DNA from: Pleurotus djamor
Taxonomy: Eukaryota > Basidiomycota > Agaricomycetes > Agaricales > Pleurotaceae
Reading direction: 5' to 3'
NCBI GenBank assembly: GCA_029747585.1
Contig: JAPEVF010000116.1
Coordinates: 1 to 64,000, forward strand
Length of the DNA: 64,000 bases
The notes under the pieces are model-generated. The model ran no database searches. It was not told the DNA's origin and saw only the letters and a list, made by a program, of their open reading frames with translations. The translations under genes were made by a program, and so were the position numbers. Of this stretch, positions 34,326 through 47,030 are shown piece after piece (within the stretch, counting starts at the first letter, position 1; the number at the start of each line of letters is the position of its first letter).

Positions 34326-37300
34326 ATGGCGACAACGAATGGCTCGACGCCAGCGAATGGCAATTTGCAGCAGCAAGCGGCTTTGAATGGCTTGGTTGAA
34401 CAGGATGAAGCAAAGGGACGTGTCCCGGTGCATACGTTCGACCCAGATGCGCCTACGAGCGAGAAGGCTGCAGCCGCAGCAAAGAACCGCGACAAGCTCG
34501 CCAGTGTTCAGGAACAAAACGGTGTAGGGGAGCGAGGTCCGTGTTCGTTATCATCGAGGATTTAATGTGTCACTGACGAAAACATAACTCCTTTTAAACT
34601 TCACAGAAGTGGCCATTGACACGGGAGCTCCACAAGTCATACCAACCATTACCATTGAGGATTCCGATGAGGACACGCCCAAAATTTCTGCGAAAGATGC
34701 TCCCCCAATATCACCCGGAAGCATTGTTGAGAAAGAAGAGGCTGTTGATATGCCTGGTTCGATTGCCAGTCAGGCTGCAGAAATTCCCGACTGGTACAAG
34801 GTTGGCTGGAGGGCAGTGTCCGACATTGACAAACCACCGCTTGAAGAGGGTGAAGAAAAGGACAAGGGTGTGCTTGCGCAGTTCCTCTCTGAACAGTACT
34901 ATGGGGACTGGTACCACAATGCCGCTATCATATTCTTCGTGAGTACTTCCGTACCCCGGAATTGTCTTATAATATTCTATATTTCATAGGCCGTATTCGC
35001 CTCTCATTTCCTCACACGATTCAACTTCGGCTGGGGTTGGCTATTTATCATCCTGGCTATATGTAACACATACTACACCACGTCGTTAGAACGTGTCCGC
35101 CGACGCTCGCGTGACGACATTCAACGGGAACTGGTCAAGACGCGTCTTGCATCAGAACACGAAACTGCCGACTGGATAAACAACTTCCTCGACCGATTCT
35201 GGCTCATCTACGAACCCGTTCTATCAACCACTATCGTTTCCTCCGTCGACCAAGTTCTCAGTTCAAATACACCACCCTTCCTTGACTCCCTCCGTCTATC
35301 AACATTCACCCTCGGTACTAAAGCTCCCAGAGTGGACAAGGTCCGCACTTTCCCCAAGACTCCGGACGATGTCATCATGATGGACTGGGGCATCTCGTTC
35401 ACCCCTAACGACGTATCCGACATGACACCACGACAGGCTGCACTCAAGGTGAACCCGAAAATCGTCCTCTCCGTTCGAGTAGGAAAAGGATTGGCGACGG
35501 CGGCTATCCCCATCTTGCTCGAAGACATAACCTTTACCGGATTGATGAGGATTCGCCTTAAGTTGATGTCGAACTTCCCCCACGTTCAGGTGGTGGACTT
35601 CTGCTTCTTGGAGAAGCCCGTGATCGATTATGTTCTCAAACCCATTGGTGGAGAGACGTTTGGCTTCGATATCGCTAACGTGAGTTTTTGACATATGGTT
35701 TCTTCTTGAAATAGCAAAGTTATTTATGACGGCGGTTTTATATCTTTTGTTTATTTTTAGATTCCTGGACNTTTCGTCGTTCATTCGCGAGATGACGCAT
35801 GCTACACTCGGGCCTATGATGTATGAACCTAATGTGTTCACCCTCAATCTCGAGCAGCTGCTTTCGGGTACTCCTTTGGACACCTCCATTGGTGTCCTCC
35901 AGGTCTCTGTTCATTCCGCTCGTGGCATCAAGGGCAGCAAAATTGGCGGTGGAACTCCTGATCCTTACGTTTCGCTCTGTATCAATGGCCGCGAAGAGCT
36001 TGCCCATACGAAGTACAAGCACAACACGTACGTTCCAGGTTGCGCAAGCATGTCCATTTTGTATTGACATTTGAGTGTCTAGGTATAATCCCACCTGGAT
36101 GGAGACTAAATTCCTCCTGGTTCAAACTCTCGCCGAAACTCTCTGTCTCAATGTCTACGATTACAACGACCACAGGCGCGATACTATGCTTGGAACTGCC
36201 AGCTTTGATATGACCAAGTTGATTGAAGATGCCACTCAAGAGGGTCTCACTTCTATGATCTTGAAAGACGGCAAGGATAGAGGAGAATTGCGTTATGATG
36301 TTTCGTTCTATCCCGTTTTGAAGCCGGAGGAGGGCGATGTTGGCGAGACGGACTCTAGTGCGTGTTCATTCAAGTTTGCTCGACTTGGTTACTCATGCTC
36401 ACATCGTCACCCCCGCAGAGGTTGGCATTGTTCGCCTGGTTCTGCACCAAGCCAAGGATTTGGACGCCAGCAAGTCTCTTTCTGGAGACCTCAATCCCCT
36501 CGCGAAGGTCTACGTTGGCGGAACGAAATCGGCTGTACACACTACGCCTCGCTTCAAACATACCCTCAACCCCATCTGGGAGTCATCTTACGAATATCTC
36601 TGCTCGGACAAGACCAATGCCTCCGTCACTGTCAAGGTCATTGATGATAGGGATTTCCTCAAGGATCCGGTTGTTGGGTACCTGACCATTCGCCTTAAGG
36701 ATCTGTTGGACTCGAAGGGTGAGGCTGGGAGAGATTGGTTCCCGCTGAGTGGGTGTAAGACTGGCAAGCTCAGGATGAGTGCAGAATGGAAGCCGTTGAA
36801 TATGGCGGGAAGTTTGCATGGAGCCGATCAGTATACACCGCCTATTGGTGTTGTCAGGCTGTTCTTGCACAAGGCGACGGATGTTAAGAATGTTGAAGCG
36901 GCTTTGGGTGGGAAGGTGAGGATTCAGATTCCTTGCTGCTGATTGTTGTGAGAGCTAACGTGGTGATCGGAAGAGTGATCCATATACTCGTGTGTTGGTC
37001 AAGAATGTTATCAAGGGCCGCACGGAAGTCATCAACAACAGTGAGTAATGCTTCGGTCTTGCTTACACCATTTGACTGAAATTCGACAGACCTCAACCCT
37101 GTGTGGGAGCAATTCGTTTATATTCCGGGTGAGCTTGAATTTGACTTTCTGAATTGTTGTCCGTGCTAACGTACTTGTTTAGTGCACTCGTTGAAAGAAG
37201 TGAGCAAATTGATGGACCAATGTTCCCCATACTCATGAGCTTGTTTTAGGCACTATTCTTGGAGTGCATGGACTACCAACACGTCACAAAGGTAAGCTGT

Positions 37301-39709
37301 CCTCTTCAATATGCTTCCCATAGTTTACCGTTGATTTGTTGCTTAGGACCGGTCTTTGGGATACACCGAACTGATGGTTTCCGACCTTGCGCGACCTTCA
37401 GAAGATAAGCGATACCCCTACGAGTCCATTGGTGTGGTCGAGCGACGTGACCCATTGCGACAAGAGAAAGGCAACGTTGATAAAGGATTCCTTCACTACG
37501 TCGCTCAGTTCGTTCCGGCTCTCGCTTTGAAGGGTGTCAGATTCGATGCCAAGACCGACGAACTCAAGCTTGTTTCTGAAGCCGCTCACGGCGACGACGA
37601 TGACGACGATGGTGGTTCTATCCGAGAGAAGGAGTCGATCTCGACCCATGATGAAAATATGCATGTACCTCAGGAAATTACCATCAATACCAACAAGACC
37701 CATCGTCCCCGGGAGTCAACGGACACAACAGCCACTTCCAATACCGCTGAAACTACGGACACTGCAGTCACCACTCCTGACAAGGAAGAGGAACCGACGA
37801 CTGACCAGGTTGAGATGGCGAGGGAAGATCTTCTCAAAGAACGTGAGTGACAACCTCATTTTCCTTGCCGTTTTCCTTTGCTCATAACACCACAGAATCT
37901 GGAATCATCATCTTCAACGTCATCTCTGGAAAACTTGCAAAGAAGGCGAGATTGGAGGTCCTGCTCGATGATGGATATTGGCCCGCGTTCAGCACCATTC
38001 GCGCTAGGAGTGCACATGCTACCTGGGAGCAAGTTGGTGAAGGTTTTGTGAAGGAACTTGACTTCGGCCAAGTGTGGTTCCGCCTGAATGAAGCCGATGA
38101 AGGTGACAAAGATGATATCATCGCTGAATGGAAAGGCAAAGCGAAGGACTTCCTTGATGTCACTCTGGTAAGACTTGAGCTCACCTCAGGATCGAATTCC
38201 TCATCGTCGTTTTGTGTGTGTAGGATTCTCCGTACAGGTTCACTCTTTGTGATGAAGACGGCCGCAATACGTCGACAATTGAAGTTGAGGCTCGTTACGT
38301 CCCTGTTCCTGTCAAGCTGGACCCTCGCGAGAGCATCAATAGTGAGTATTGCTCCAATGAATTTTACAGTTCCACACTCACGCTCCATAGACCAAGGCAA
38401 CTTGCGCGTTGATCTTCTGAACGCTCACGATATCGTAGCTGCTGACAGAGGAGGTGCGTATCTAGTGTACTTGTGCCCTCCCGACGGCCGCTCATAACGA
38501 TACCACATTCTAGGCAAATCGGATCCTTACGCCGTGTTTACTTTGAACGGCCAAAGGGTTTTCAAATCCCAAACAAAGAAGAAGACTTTGTCTCCCGAGT
38601 GGAACGAGAACTTCGTTGTCGGTGTACCCTCTCGCGTTGGCGCCGACTTCACCGTGGAACTCTTTGACTGGAATCAAATCGAGCAGGCGAAATCGCTCGG
38701 CGTGGCAAAGATTGAGCTCGCTGATATTGAGCCGTTCACAGCTAGTGAACACACTCTCGACTTGGTTTCCAACAAACACGGTGCGAAAGGTCATATTCGC
38801 CTTCGACTCATGTTCCAACCAGAAATCATCGCCAAGTCGCGTCAGAAGACATCTACATTCTCGGCTGCAGGTCGTGCCATGACTCAAATCGGTGCCATTC
38901 CCGTTGGTGCGGGCAAAGGCGTCTTCCATGGTGTTACTGGCGTCTTCCGAAGGAATAAAGACAGCGATGATGATTCAGACGATGAAGCTCCAGCTGGTCA
39001 GGCATCTCAACCTGTTGCTAGCGACTCGAGCGGATTCATGCAAGCCGGTGCTACTGCATTCCCTTCATCTGCGTCCGCTGCAACAAATGGGTCGTTGGAA
39101 ACTAACAAGGAAGGCGGTACCCTACGGTTGACTGTGCTTGATGCGAAGGATCTTGGCGAGGATGACTACAAACCCTACGCAGTTGTCCGACTCGGCGATA
39201 AGGAATTCAAGACTAAGCATGCCCACAAAACTGCTAGACCTGAGTGGTAAGTCCTGATCATCGTTATTAATACCTCGGCACTTGGTTGACCATTTTCTTT
39301 CCAGGAATGAGCCGTTCATCGCCGCACTCAGTCAATCCCAGAACCAGTTCCGTATCTCAGTTTATGACCGCAGAACCCTTGGAAAGGACAAGCTCCTAGG
39401 AGTTGCAGACGTTGATGTAAGTTCTCCCAAACTATCTTCGGGAAGTATGTTCTAAGGTGTTTTCAGATTTGGCGTCACATCCAGCGCAACGCAATGTCGG
39501 CTGCCGACGTCATCACTGAGTTGAAGGAAGGCCAGGGGCTCGTGCGCGTTCGTCTTGAGTACGATCCAGACACCAGCCCGCTTAAAAGCAGTGGTGCCTC
39601 CATTCGCTCTGGCCACGGTGACGATTTGATGTCCCGGACCATGTCTATTGCCTCCCCTTCCAGATTTAGTCTGCGTGGACGGCGTCCTGGTGCTGACAGC
39701 GACGATTGA
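34326..39709 (+). CDS. TCB: Tricalbin, SMP and C2 domain lipid-transfer tether
   Basis: Endoplasmic reticulum-plasma membrane tether of the extended-synaptotagmin/tricalbin family. It starts at 34326 with an Ala/Gln-rich region. A hairpin membrane anchor (FAVFASHFLTRFNFGWGWLFIILAI) is followed by the SMP domain: ADWINNFLDRFWLIYEP, VRVGKGLATAAIPILLEDI and the end IPGLSSFIREMTHATLGPMMY. At least four or five C2 domains follow; each starts with a typical strand such as GVLQVSVHSARGIKG, GIVRLVLHQAKDLDAS, GNLRVDLLNAHDIVAADRGGKSDPY and TLRLTVLDAKDLG. About 1,480 residues and many introns. The n at 35771 adds one base and shifts the frame. The tail is Ser-rich and acidic. Confidence 0.94.
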
Positions 39710-39919
39710 CTTTTATAAAACTTTACTTTTTACGTTCCCTCATCACTATATCTTTGCATCTTGTTGACCCTTCGTTCGCATCTCATCTTGCACTTCTAAT
39801 CCATCTATGCTAGTTCGCATTAATCCCATCATTATCAGCGGGATAATGGACTTTACTTACGACTGTACTTGTATCTAAACCATTTGTTTTCCGTCGTCAT
39901 CATCAACTGATCGTATGTT

Positions 39920-40848
39920 TTATTTACCCCGAGTGAATCGTAAAACATGGAGGTGCTCGCGTCCTGCTCGACGTTGGAGAACCACTTTCCCAAATAACCC
40001 ATGTTGCGAAGCCATGGTGGATAATATCTGTGGTATGTTGTTTTCTTTGACCGCAACCAGGTAAAAACGTCCTTGGGATGATAGCAATTCCTACGGGTCC
40101 AGTTAACGAGAGTAGGGCTGAAGATCAACTTGGCTACCGGGACAAGGTGCAAGAATACATTCGTCAGCGTCATCCCGTCGCGTCCACCTGCCCATGCACC
40201 GGCAATGCCACCCACGTCCTGGGCTACCTGAGCCTCGTCGGTCGGGGTAGGGACATAAGGTGGGTTAAAGACAACCAAATCGACCTGCCCCGTAAGACGC
40301 GAATGAAGCGCACGGTCGAGATGTGTTGCGACAGGTTCAATGTCTACCTGAGAAAGGGAATAAAGCCGATATAATAACATTGAGCAGGTGAAGCTCAAGT
40401 ACCTTGTTCTTCTTTCCAGTGGCAAGGGTACACGCGCATGCGTGGGTGTTGATGTCTGTACTGAGGAAGACTGCGAGCGACGCGTTTGTGACAATTAGAA
40501 CGCGTCGTGCCTGGAGAGCTCACGAGCAGTTGATGAGCCCAGGACGGATCCGATGAACACAGACACGCATCCCGACCCAGAGCTAGACCAATAGTCATTG
40601 TTTACCCTCCAAGATACCAAGGAAGGTGATAACACACCCAATCTCAAGGCATAGTCTCAGGTTCAAGGCCTTCAGCTCTTCTGCATCTTGTTCGAGCGCG
40701 TCGAGAAGCAGGAACGTATCCTCTTAAGACATAATCAGCCATATGTCAACGTTTATATAAGTCTGGGCAAAAATTGGCAACCTGCTGGCTCATAGACGCG
40801 TTCGTAATCTTCCCGAGTGAGATGGGATAGATCAGGTGTTGGAATCAT
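39920..40848 (-). CDS. MTQ2: eRF1 glutamine methyltransferase MTQ2/N6AMT1
   Basis: SAM-dependent methyltransferase that modifies the Gln of the GGQ motif in release factor eRF1, acting with Trm112. It starts MIPTPDLSHLTREDY at 40848; after an intron EDTFLLLDALEQD follows. Further exons hold LCLEIG with GSGCVSVFIG (SAM loop) and the catalytic VDLVVFNPPYVPTP (NPPY). GIAGAWAGGRDGMTL matches the family well. The last exons are ELLSSQGRFYLVAVKENN and VVLQRRAGREHLHVLRF, ending at 39920. Five or so introns. Head-to-head with the DAHP synthase gene, 144 bp apart. Confidence 0.92.
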
Positions 40849-40992
40849 TTCAGCTCAGCGCCTATCTTTCGGACTCGGTCTTTCCGAGGTAAATCGATTA
40901 TCATAAATTCGTCACCGAGTCATCATGCCAGCAATGCGTATTTTTGGTTGTGTGTTTGCTACCATTTCGCTATCTTCATAAAACCTACAAGT
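40849..40992. promoter_or_regulatory. Bidirectional promoter region MTQ2 / DAHP synthase
   Basis: Only 144 bp separate the two divergent start codons, so both promoters and leaders must share it. No strong TATA box is seen in either direction. Confidence 0.5.
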
Positions 40993-43271
40993 ATGGCGGA
41001 TGCCACCTGGTCCCCTTCTTCCTGGCAGACTAAGCCATGCGCTCAGGTAAGGAGTGCAGCCTGTTGACATCAGGGACACTGGCCTACCGTTCTGTTGCAG
41101 GGCGTCGAGTACCCAGACAAAACGGCTCTTCACAAGTAGGACATAAGCTCTTACTCCCACTCCAATTAACATGAGTTTAGGGTCTTGAACAAAATTAATA
41201 CCTTGCCCCCTTTGGTCACACCTTCGGAGGTGAGAAATACACATACTACGAGGTCATGGAGTTGTTAAACACGCTTTGAATAGATTGAACGCCTTCGGCA
41301 TCAATTAAGTCGGGTGCAGCGCAATGAAGCTTTCTTGCTTCATGCAGGGGACTGTGCTGAAAGCTTTGATGCTTGTACCCATGTACGCGTCTTCTTTCGA
41401 TCTCGCAATGTGACAAGGCTAATGTAAACGCGCCTTCCCCAAGGAAAATATATCCTCAAAGATCGGGCTCATTCTATCGTTCTCCCTCATCGTTATCTGG
41501 GGTGCGCGTTTGCCTGTCGTAAGTGGTGTGGTATAGGTTCTACGCTCCCGTGATGTGATATGGTCTCCAAAAATTAGGTACGGATCGGGAGAATTGCAGG
41601 GCAATATGCGAAGCCACGCAGTAGCAGCACCGAAACTATCAACGGCAAGACCGTTATGAGCTTCCGGTGGGTTGTTTCGTCAAACACCTTCCTCCATCTG
41701 TTCATTCGTTCCTTTGTCCAGTGGAGATAATGTTAACGGGTGAGCGACTACCTTGCGGGAACGGGCAGTCCCTCATCTCGCATTCAGACTGGACCCAGAA
41801 GATCGTACTCCCGACCCAGATCGTTTATTACGGTGTGTGGATCTCTCGTCTTTCTTCTGCCGATTCATCCTCATCTTTGTCCACAAGGGCTTACTTCCAC
41901 TCTTCCACCACCCTCAACTACCTTCGTGGGCTCTTATCCTCGGGTTTTGCCTCCCTGCACCATCCAAAGGACTGGTCATTGAGTCATGTCCGTTCTCCTT
42001 CTCTCCGGTGAGTCAAATTGTGTATACACGCCCTCTTTCGCATGTTCTCTATCCCACCTGACACCCGACATGCCTCTGCAGCGAAGAATTTGAAACAATC
42101 GTCGAAGGCCTCTCCGATGCGCTTGACTTCAGCCGGACCATCGGTATTGAAACCATGCCTCCTTACGAAGCCGGTGGTGCCCGCGAAACACTGGGAGAAG
42201 TAGACTTCTACACAAGCCACGAAGGGCTTATGCTGGACTACGAACAGGCTTTGACTCGAGAATTCCCTTTGCCGTCCTCTTTGACTACTTCAACCAAATC
42301 AAAGGCACATTACAATGCTGGCGCACATTTCNTGTGGATTGGCGACAGGACGAGACAGCTAACGGGTGCACACGTTGAGTATTTCCGAGGAATTCGAAAC
42401 CCTATCGGCATCAAGGTCGGACCATCTATGGCTACCGATGAATTGGTTAGGTTGTTGGATAGTACGTCTTTGTTTGACCATGTGGTCCTTTCCTTAAGGT
42501 TCTGACCCTCATTACACCAAAGTTGTAAATCCTGACAAGGAGAGTGGGCGAGTCACTCTGATCACCCGCTACGGTGCTGCAAAGGTGAGTATACCTGCCC
42601 TCCTCGATGTTCTCGTTCCAAACACCCACCCCCTCTAGATCGATGATCACCTCGCCAGCCACATCAAGGCCGTTCAAGAGTCCCAACACCCAGTCATCTG
42701 GATATGCGATCCGATGCACGGAAAGTGCGTTTNTTNNGTCCCCTTTCTTCTCTCATATCCCTAACATTAANTCTAAACACCTCATAGCACCTTAACTTCG
42801 AGTACTGGCTTGAAAACACGTACCTTTGGCACGATCATTAGCGAGTTAACAGCGTGCTTGCGGATCCACACTGAATGTAACTCACGCCTGGGTGGTGTCA
42901 GCCTTGAGTTTACGGGTGAATTGAATGATGAAGGATTTAGTGTTACTGAGTGCCTTGGTGGTAGTATGGAGNTGAGNGAGGAACAACTGGGCTTGCGTTA
43001 TCAGGTAAGNCCAATCAACGCGATTGACGAGAATGAATCTGATGTCATCATGTTTGCAGTCGTTCTGCGATCCCAGGTTGAACTTCGAGCAATCTCTCGG
43101 TAAGACTTGTCCCTGCGCATTGATTGTGTCGTCATTATTGACCCCAACCCTGTAGACGTTGCTTTCCTGATTTCCAATCACTTCAAAAACGAACGGAGAG
43201 GCCAAAAGCAAGGCCAATCCGACATCTTGTACTCTGAATTAGGTGGTCGTATTCGCAAAACAAATCCGTGA
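40993..43271 (+). CDS. Class II 3-deoxy-D-arabino-heptulosonate 7-phosphate synthase
   Basis: First enzyme of the shikimate pathway, condensing phosphoenolpyruvate with erythrose 4-phosphate. This is the class II (plant/actinobacterial) type, distinct from yeast Aro3/Aro4. Start [18 protein letters not shown], then [11 protein letters not shown]. Motifs in order: [115 protein letters not shown], and [13 protein letters not shown]. Metal-binding Cys, His and Glu are in DCAESF, DPMHGN and LEFTGE. About 11 introns. The n at 42332 stands for a real base. Ends at 43271. Confidence 0.95.
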
Positions 43272-43429
43272 GTATATCCANTACAATGGCTACATACAAA
43301 TGCCGGTAAAATACAAGTAATATCGAAAAGTATCATGGNGCGGTCGTAATATATCGTTATTTGATCGTGAAGATNGNAGANTCNNNATGAGGATAGGGTA
43401 TGNNNTTGATGCAAAGGTGANATGANTGA

Positions 43430-44889
43430 TTACTTCGTCTTGCGAGNTGTGGNTNNTGGNGGAGCCTCCTGNGCTGGGGGATCGTTCGNGGGAGGNNGGN
43501 CAGGAGGAGCGGGTGCTGGTGCTGGTGGATCGGGTTCTGCGCTAGGTACATCGGATGCTCNCCATGTACCTGGAATAAGTGCGACAGGNAGAATCCAAGT
43601 AGCACTTAAAATAACACCTAGGCCTGANGGAAAAACANATAGCGTAAGAAAGAGCTANNGGNTAGCCTTGGGAGGTCGTACCTTCATCGTAAGATTTAAC
43701 CGTGCTCCAGCTCCAAGCGATGAAGCCTCCGATATAACCGACGAAAGGGACGATCCGTTGGATGAGNAGAAGGGCTGGNAGGAGGGGCGCAGGTACNGCT
43801 GAGGTAGGGATGTTGTCTGCGAGCCATTTGAGCGCGGTCGTAATCATGGCGGCCCGCTTTGTGGCTTCGATCGTCTTGTCGTTGAGGATGTCAAGTACTG
43901 GGGGAGGAAGGTATCTANNATGATNNCATTNGAAATGATGAAGCTAAGGNCNGNGANGNNAAACATACAGTTTATAGCCCCACCAGAAAGCTTGGAAAGA
44001 TAGGTTTGTTTTGGACGGGACCCAGATCTTCTTTTCCTTNGTACGAGCTGGCTTCTTTCCAGGAGTGGGACTAGGTTTGNTNCCAGNNTCACCTTTGGGT
44101 GAGCGAGGCCATGGCCACCAGCCAATTTGTCGTGGTGGAGGGGCATCCGCCGCAGGGGGCGCATTGGGTAACGTACTGAGCGTAGCGATNTCAACGGTCG
44201 AATCCTTGGTTGGAATCAGGGGGACGTAGAGCATCACGGTGGGATCNTCNTCNTCGTCNTCGTCACCTTCGTCCTGTCCCTCTTTCGGTACATGATGATG
44301 AGGAGCATGGAGNTTCTCCAATACAGACCAAACAGAGGTNCGNTCTTCCGGCTCNCCATTCATCACCGAAGGCGACGAAAGAAGGGAAATGAAGGTCTTG
44401 TCTTTAATTGGGGTTGATCCNGGTGGTGGAAGACATCTGCCCTTNGAGTCNCGGGCAGGGGGGAGNGCTTTGGGAGCCTTAGANGGACGCTTGGATGGAT
44501 CAGGAGGNGGGGGAAGTTGGTCNATNAGAGTCTGTATCCTATGGGCAATGGTCGATGCATCCGGGGCATCGTCGGNTACNTCGGGCAAGTCCTCGATGGC
44601 TAAGTCATCTAACACACCACTTNNNTCAGTNCNCAATGCCTTTCAAACCNGAAAAAGTAGGCTATGACTCACTTTTACCCCAAAACTTGAGCTTGGTTTT
44701 CCAGTCGCCACTTGTTCTCGGATCGCCGGATTGGGCCATGTCGTCGTTGTCGGNATGTTCCCNAGNGGTACTTGCTGCGCTGTNCGATGAAGNGGGNGCG
44801 GTGTACTTGATGTTGTCTGCGACGGTCTTGACGAGGCGATTGAGGACGTATGGGACGCTGACTGCCCTTGAATCAGAAGAAAANGACAT
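43430..44889 (-). CDS. Orphan protein with two C-terminal membrane segments
   Basis: No family is recognised. The start MSFSSDSRAVSVPYVLNRLVK at 44889 is followed by a Ser/Thr-rich part, then an intron, then a region with ASTIAHRIQTLIDQLP and a Pro/Lys-rich stretch. A second part reads DEDDPTVMLYVPLIPTKDS and has a Trp-rich motif (GWWPWPRSPKG; FQAFWWGYKL). The last part has two hydrophobic helices (RIVPFVGYIGGFIAWSW; GLGVILSATWILPVALI) and a Pro/Ala repeat tail. Several n characters obscure individual residues. The stop is at 43430. It is convergent with DAHP synthase and head-to-head with PIH1, 157 bp apart. Transmembrane prediction and a search against fungal proteomes would settle whether it is conserved. 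Confidence 0.7.
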
Positions 44890-45046
44890 TGTGCCTTGAA
44901 NTTATATTGGGTCTNTATTGAACGTGCATNATCCCGACNACTTGCCTTTTATTGATNCTGCNNNGTTNNNCCTGCGCTGANCNTGNGGTNNGNCCANATC
45001 CGTTCCCACATTCNCAAAACGACCACNNTGCTCANNANCATCGACA
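44890..45046. promoter_or_regulatory. Bidirectional promoter region orphan / PIH1
   Basis: 157 bp between divergent start codons, containing many n characters. It must hold both promoters. Confidence 0.4.
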
Positions 45047-46301
45047 ATGGCAGCGACGNCNACNATCAACCTNNCCCCTTCAGCAGGTTTCTGNATAAAA
45101 TCCTCCATCATATCNACTAAAACGAAAATATTCGTGAACATTGCATACGATACTCAAGTNCCTCCTCCTCAGACCCCTTCAGACGACTATACAACATGGT
45201 TCGTGCCCGTCGTCGTGTCCGACGGCCGCAAAGATACGGACAAGGCTGGCTCTCCATGTCTTGTCTTCGACTGTGTCTATAACACGATGATCAAGTCGCG
45301 TATNNTGAGAGACACNGACGGNGAGTTCAAGGTCTTCNTCATCGAGCTTTCTCTACAACGAATNGAGGCNCAATCNAACAACACCATCCTTTTATCGCGT
45401 CAAATAAAGACNCCCAANATCGCTTCCAAGGGCAAGCTCAACAAGCGCACNGTCACCNTTCCTACNTCNTTACTGGANGCTTCTGNGNNNCCNGNTGCTC
45501 CNGCTGCACCACCTACCAAAAAGCTGATCGANGAGCTNACACCGACNTCTCAGAANCCCAAGCCNAGCAANTCTATNCTNAAAAACGTAAAGCCAGAANC
45601 NTNNCCCNTNGCGTCAACTTCNTCGTCNNCNANNNNCNNGGTGCCNGCNNACACNGNTGCCNCAAGTCTCGTGNGTCTACTTCCTTGANATCGTACTTNC
45701 CTNGCTCACCNCGAATNNNNNATTTCCNACAGAACCGTCCNTCATGGTCATGGTCACTTGGGTCTTCCGGTANCTCAGAGAGCGAGGTTAAGNTAACNAT
45801 CNTAGTTCCNTCGCTTGTACGCNNTTCTNTNCAATANACCTCTNCTCCNTTGTTAACCATCTCNCAGACATATNNTCAGATNGANAAGGCTGAACTAGAT
45901 CTTTCANCNTCTTACNTCCGACTTCACGTTCCTTCNCTNTACCANCTNGAAATNGACCTCGAACTAAGNGATGCAGAAATNATCTTCAATGCATCATCAT
46001 CNGGTAAATCTGGANCGCAGGGTACTTCCATATCCGCATCAGACATAACATCNTCTCCTGATNCTTCANCGGACTCGAGTGGTGANNCNAATTNNNGTCN
46101 CTNCTCTCANCGNTTNACTGACGTGCTCGTCGTCTTGNTNNAGACGAGACAAAGCAAATCCTGTCACTNAANCGACACGTCAGGACACGAGGACGANCNA
46201 CGCAATCGTCTGTCCCAACTCCGCCATCCCAATGGCTCAAATCGGACGACGCACGCGCTGAATGGATAGTCANGAAAGGNGTGCTAGTCGTCTACGTCTA
46301 G
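45047..46301 (+). CDS. PIH1: PIH1 domain protein of the R2TP chaperone complex
   Basis: R2TP complex adaptor linking Rvb1/Rvb2 and Tah1-Hsp90 to clients such as snoRNPs and PIKKs. After MAAT, KIFVNIAYDTQ and TWFVPVVVSDGRKDTDKAG match the PIH1 core (start of PIH domain); SPCLVFDCVYNTMI and the next basic helix continue it. A linker with many Ser/Pro/Lys follows, then a second beta-rich region that fits the CS/C-terminal domain. The sequence has many n characters, so some residues are unreadable, and the final exon is reached by a change of frame to TPPSQWLKSDDARAEWIV and KGVLVVYV, where I place the end at 46301. That end is less sure than the start. Confidence 0.75.
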
Positions 46302-46621
46302 TAGCTCTCCTCCATCTCCCTGAATAAAATAGCTCTTTTCCAANAGACNANCCACATGGNTGNTTNTGTGTTGCTCTAACTTGGTGNCCTNGAAGCTTTA
46401 TCGTGTGGCGTTAGCNCGAAAGNCTATTGACCTTTTCTTCGTTCAAGNCCTTTCACNCNGNTTAGCGAGCTTTTAGTNCGGTCNTCCGCGAGGCTNTGCG
46501 AGGCGTCGGNCCTGTTTCCATACTTGTTCAACAGCCCGTCGCCAAGAATTATGGTGTGAAGGATGGAATGTAGACCATTGCGCGAACTTANGACGCGTGC
46601 TACTCCTCCATCATCACAGTG
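46302..46621. other. Intergenic region with many unread bases
   Basis: Holds the PIH1 3' end and upstream sequence of small secreted protein copy 1. Rich in n characters; no gene seen. Confidence 0.35.
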
Positions 46622-46627
46622 AATGAG

Positions 46628-46635
46628 TATAAAAT
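46628..46635 (+). promoter_or_regulatory. TATA box of small secreted protein copy 1
   Basis: TATAAAAT, 148 bp upstream of the ATG with a 5' UTR intron between. The sequence after it (ATTCACTGACC, CAACTTTTTCAAGCCACTTCAA) is shared by copies 1 and 3 and partly by copy 2. Confidence 0.65.
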
Positions 46636-46775
46636 GGNTATTCACTGACCGANATACCCCAGCCAACTTTTTCAAGCCACTTCAATAGTAGTAAGTCATC
46701 TTTCCANCTAAACCTTCAAGAATTCATTCACTGACCGCTTTCTTTCCTAGGCTCGTAGTCAGCCAATCAATCACA

Positions 46776-47030
46776 ATGCGCGTCGCTCTCATCGTCCTCA
46801 CCTTCGCCGTTGTGCTCGCCATCGCCAGCCCCAGCCCGGAAGTCGACGGAAAGAAGAAGGCTGTCAAGAAGCCCAAAGCTCCTAAGGCTCCTAAAGCCAA
46901 GAAGGGCAAGAAGGTTGCCGCTGCCGCCCCCGCCGCCCCCGTCGATGATGTCCCAGCTGCCGTTGACGACGCCCCCGTCGATGCCCCTGCTGACGCTCCT
47001 GCTGACGATGCCGCCCCCGCTGATGCGTAA
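46776..47030 (+). CDS. Small secreted lysine/aspartate-block protein, copy 1
   Basis: 84 residues, no known family. The N-terminus MRVALIVLTFAVVLAIASP is a clear signal peptide with likely cleavage after AIA. A lysine-rich block follows (GKKKAVKKPKAPKAPKAKKG), then an Ala-rich stretch, then an acidic block of Asp-Ala-Pro repeats (PVDAPADAPADDAAPADA). The mature protein is therefore split into a basic and an acidic half with almost no aromatic or Cys residues. A TAA stop at 47028-47030 is followed within 7 bases by an intron donor (GTGAGT). The 5' UTR has its own intron ending just before the conserved leader AGTCAGCCAATCAATCACA. Copies 2 and 3 are paralogues. Confidence 0.8.
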   Translation: MRVALIVLTFAVVLAIASPSPEVDGKKKAVKKPKAPKAPKAKKGKKVAAAAPAAPVDDVPAAVDDAPVDAPADAPADDAAPADA

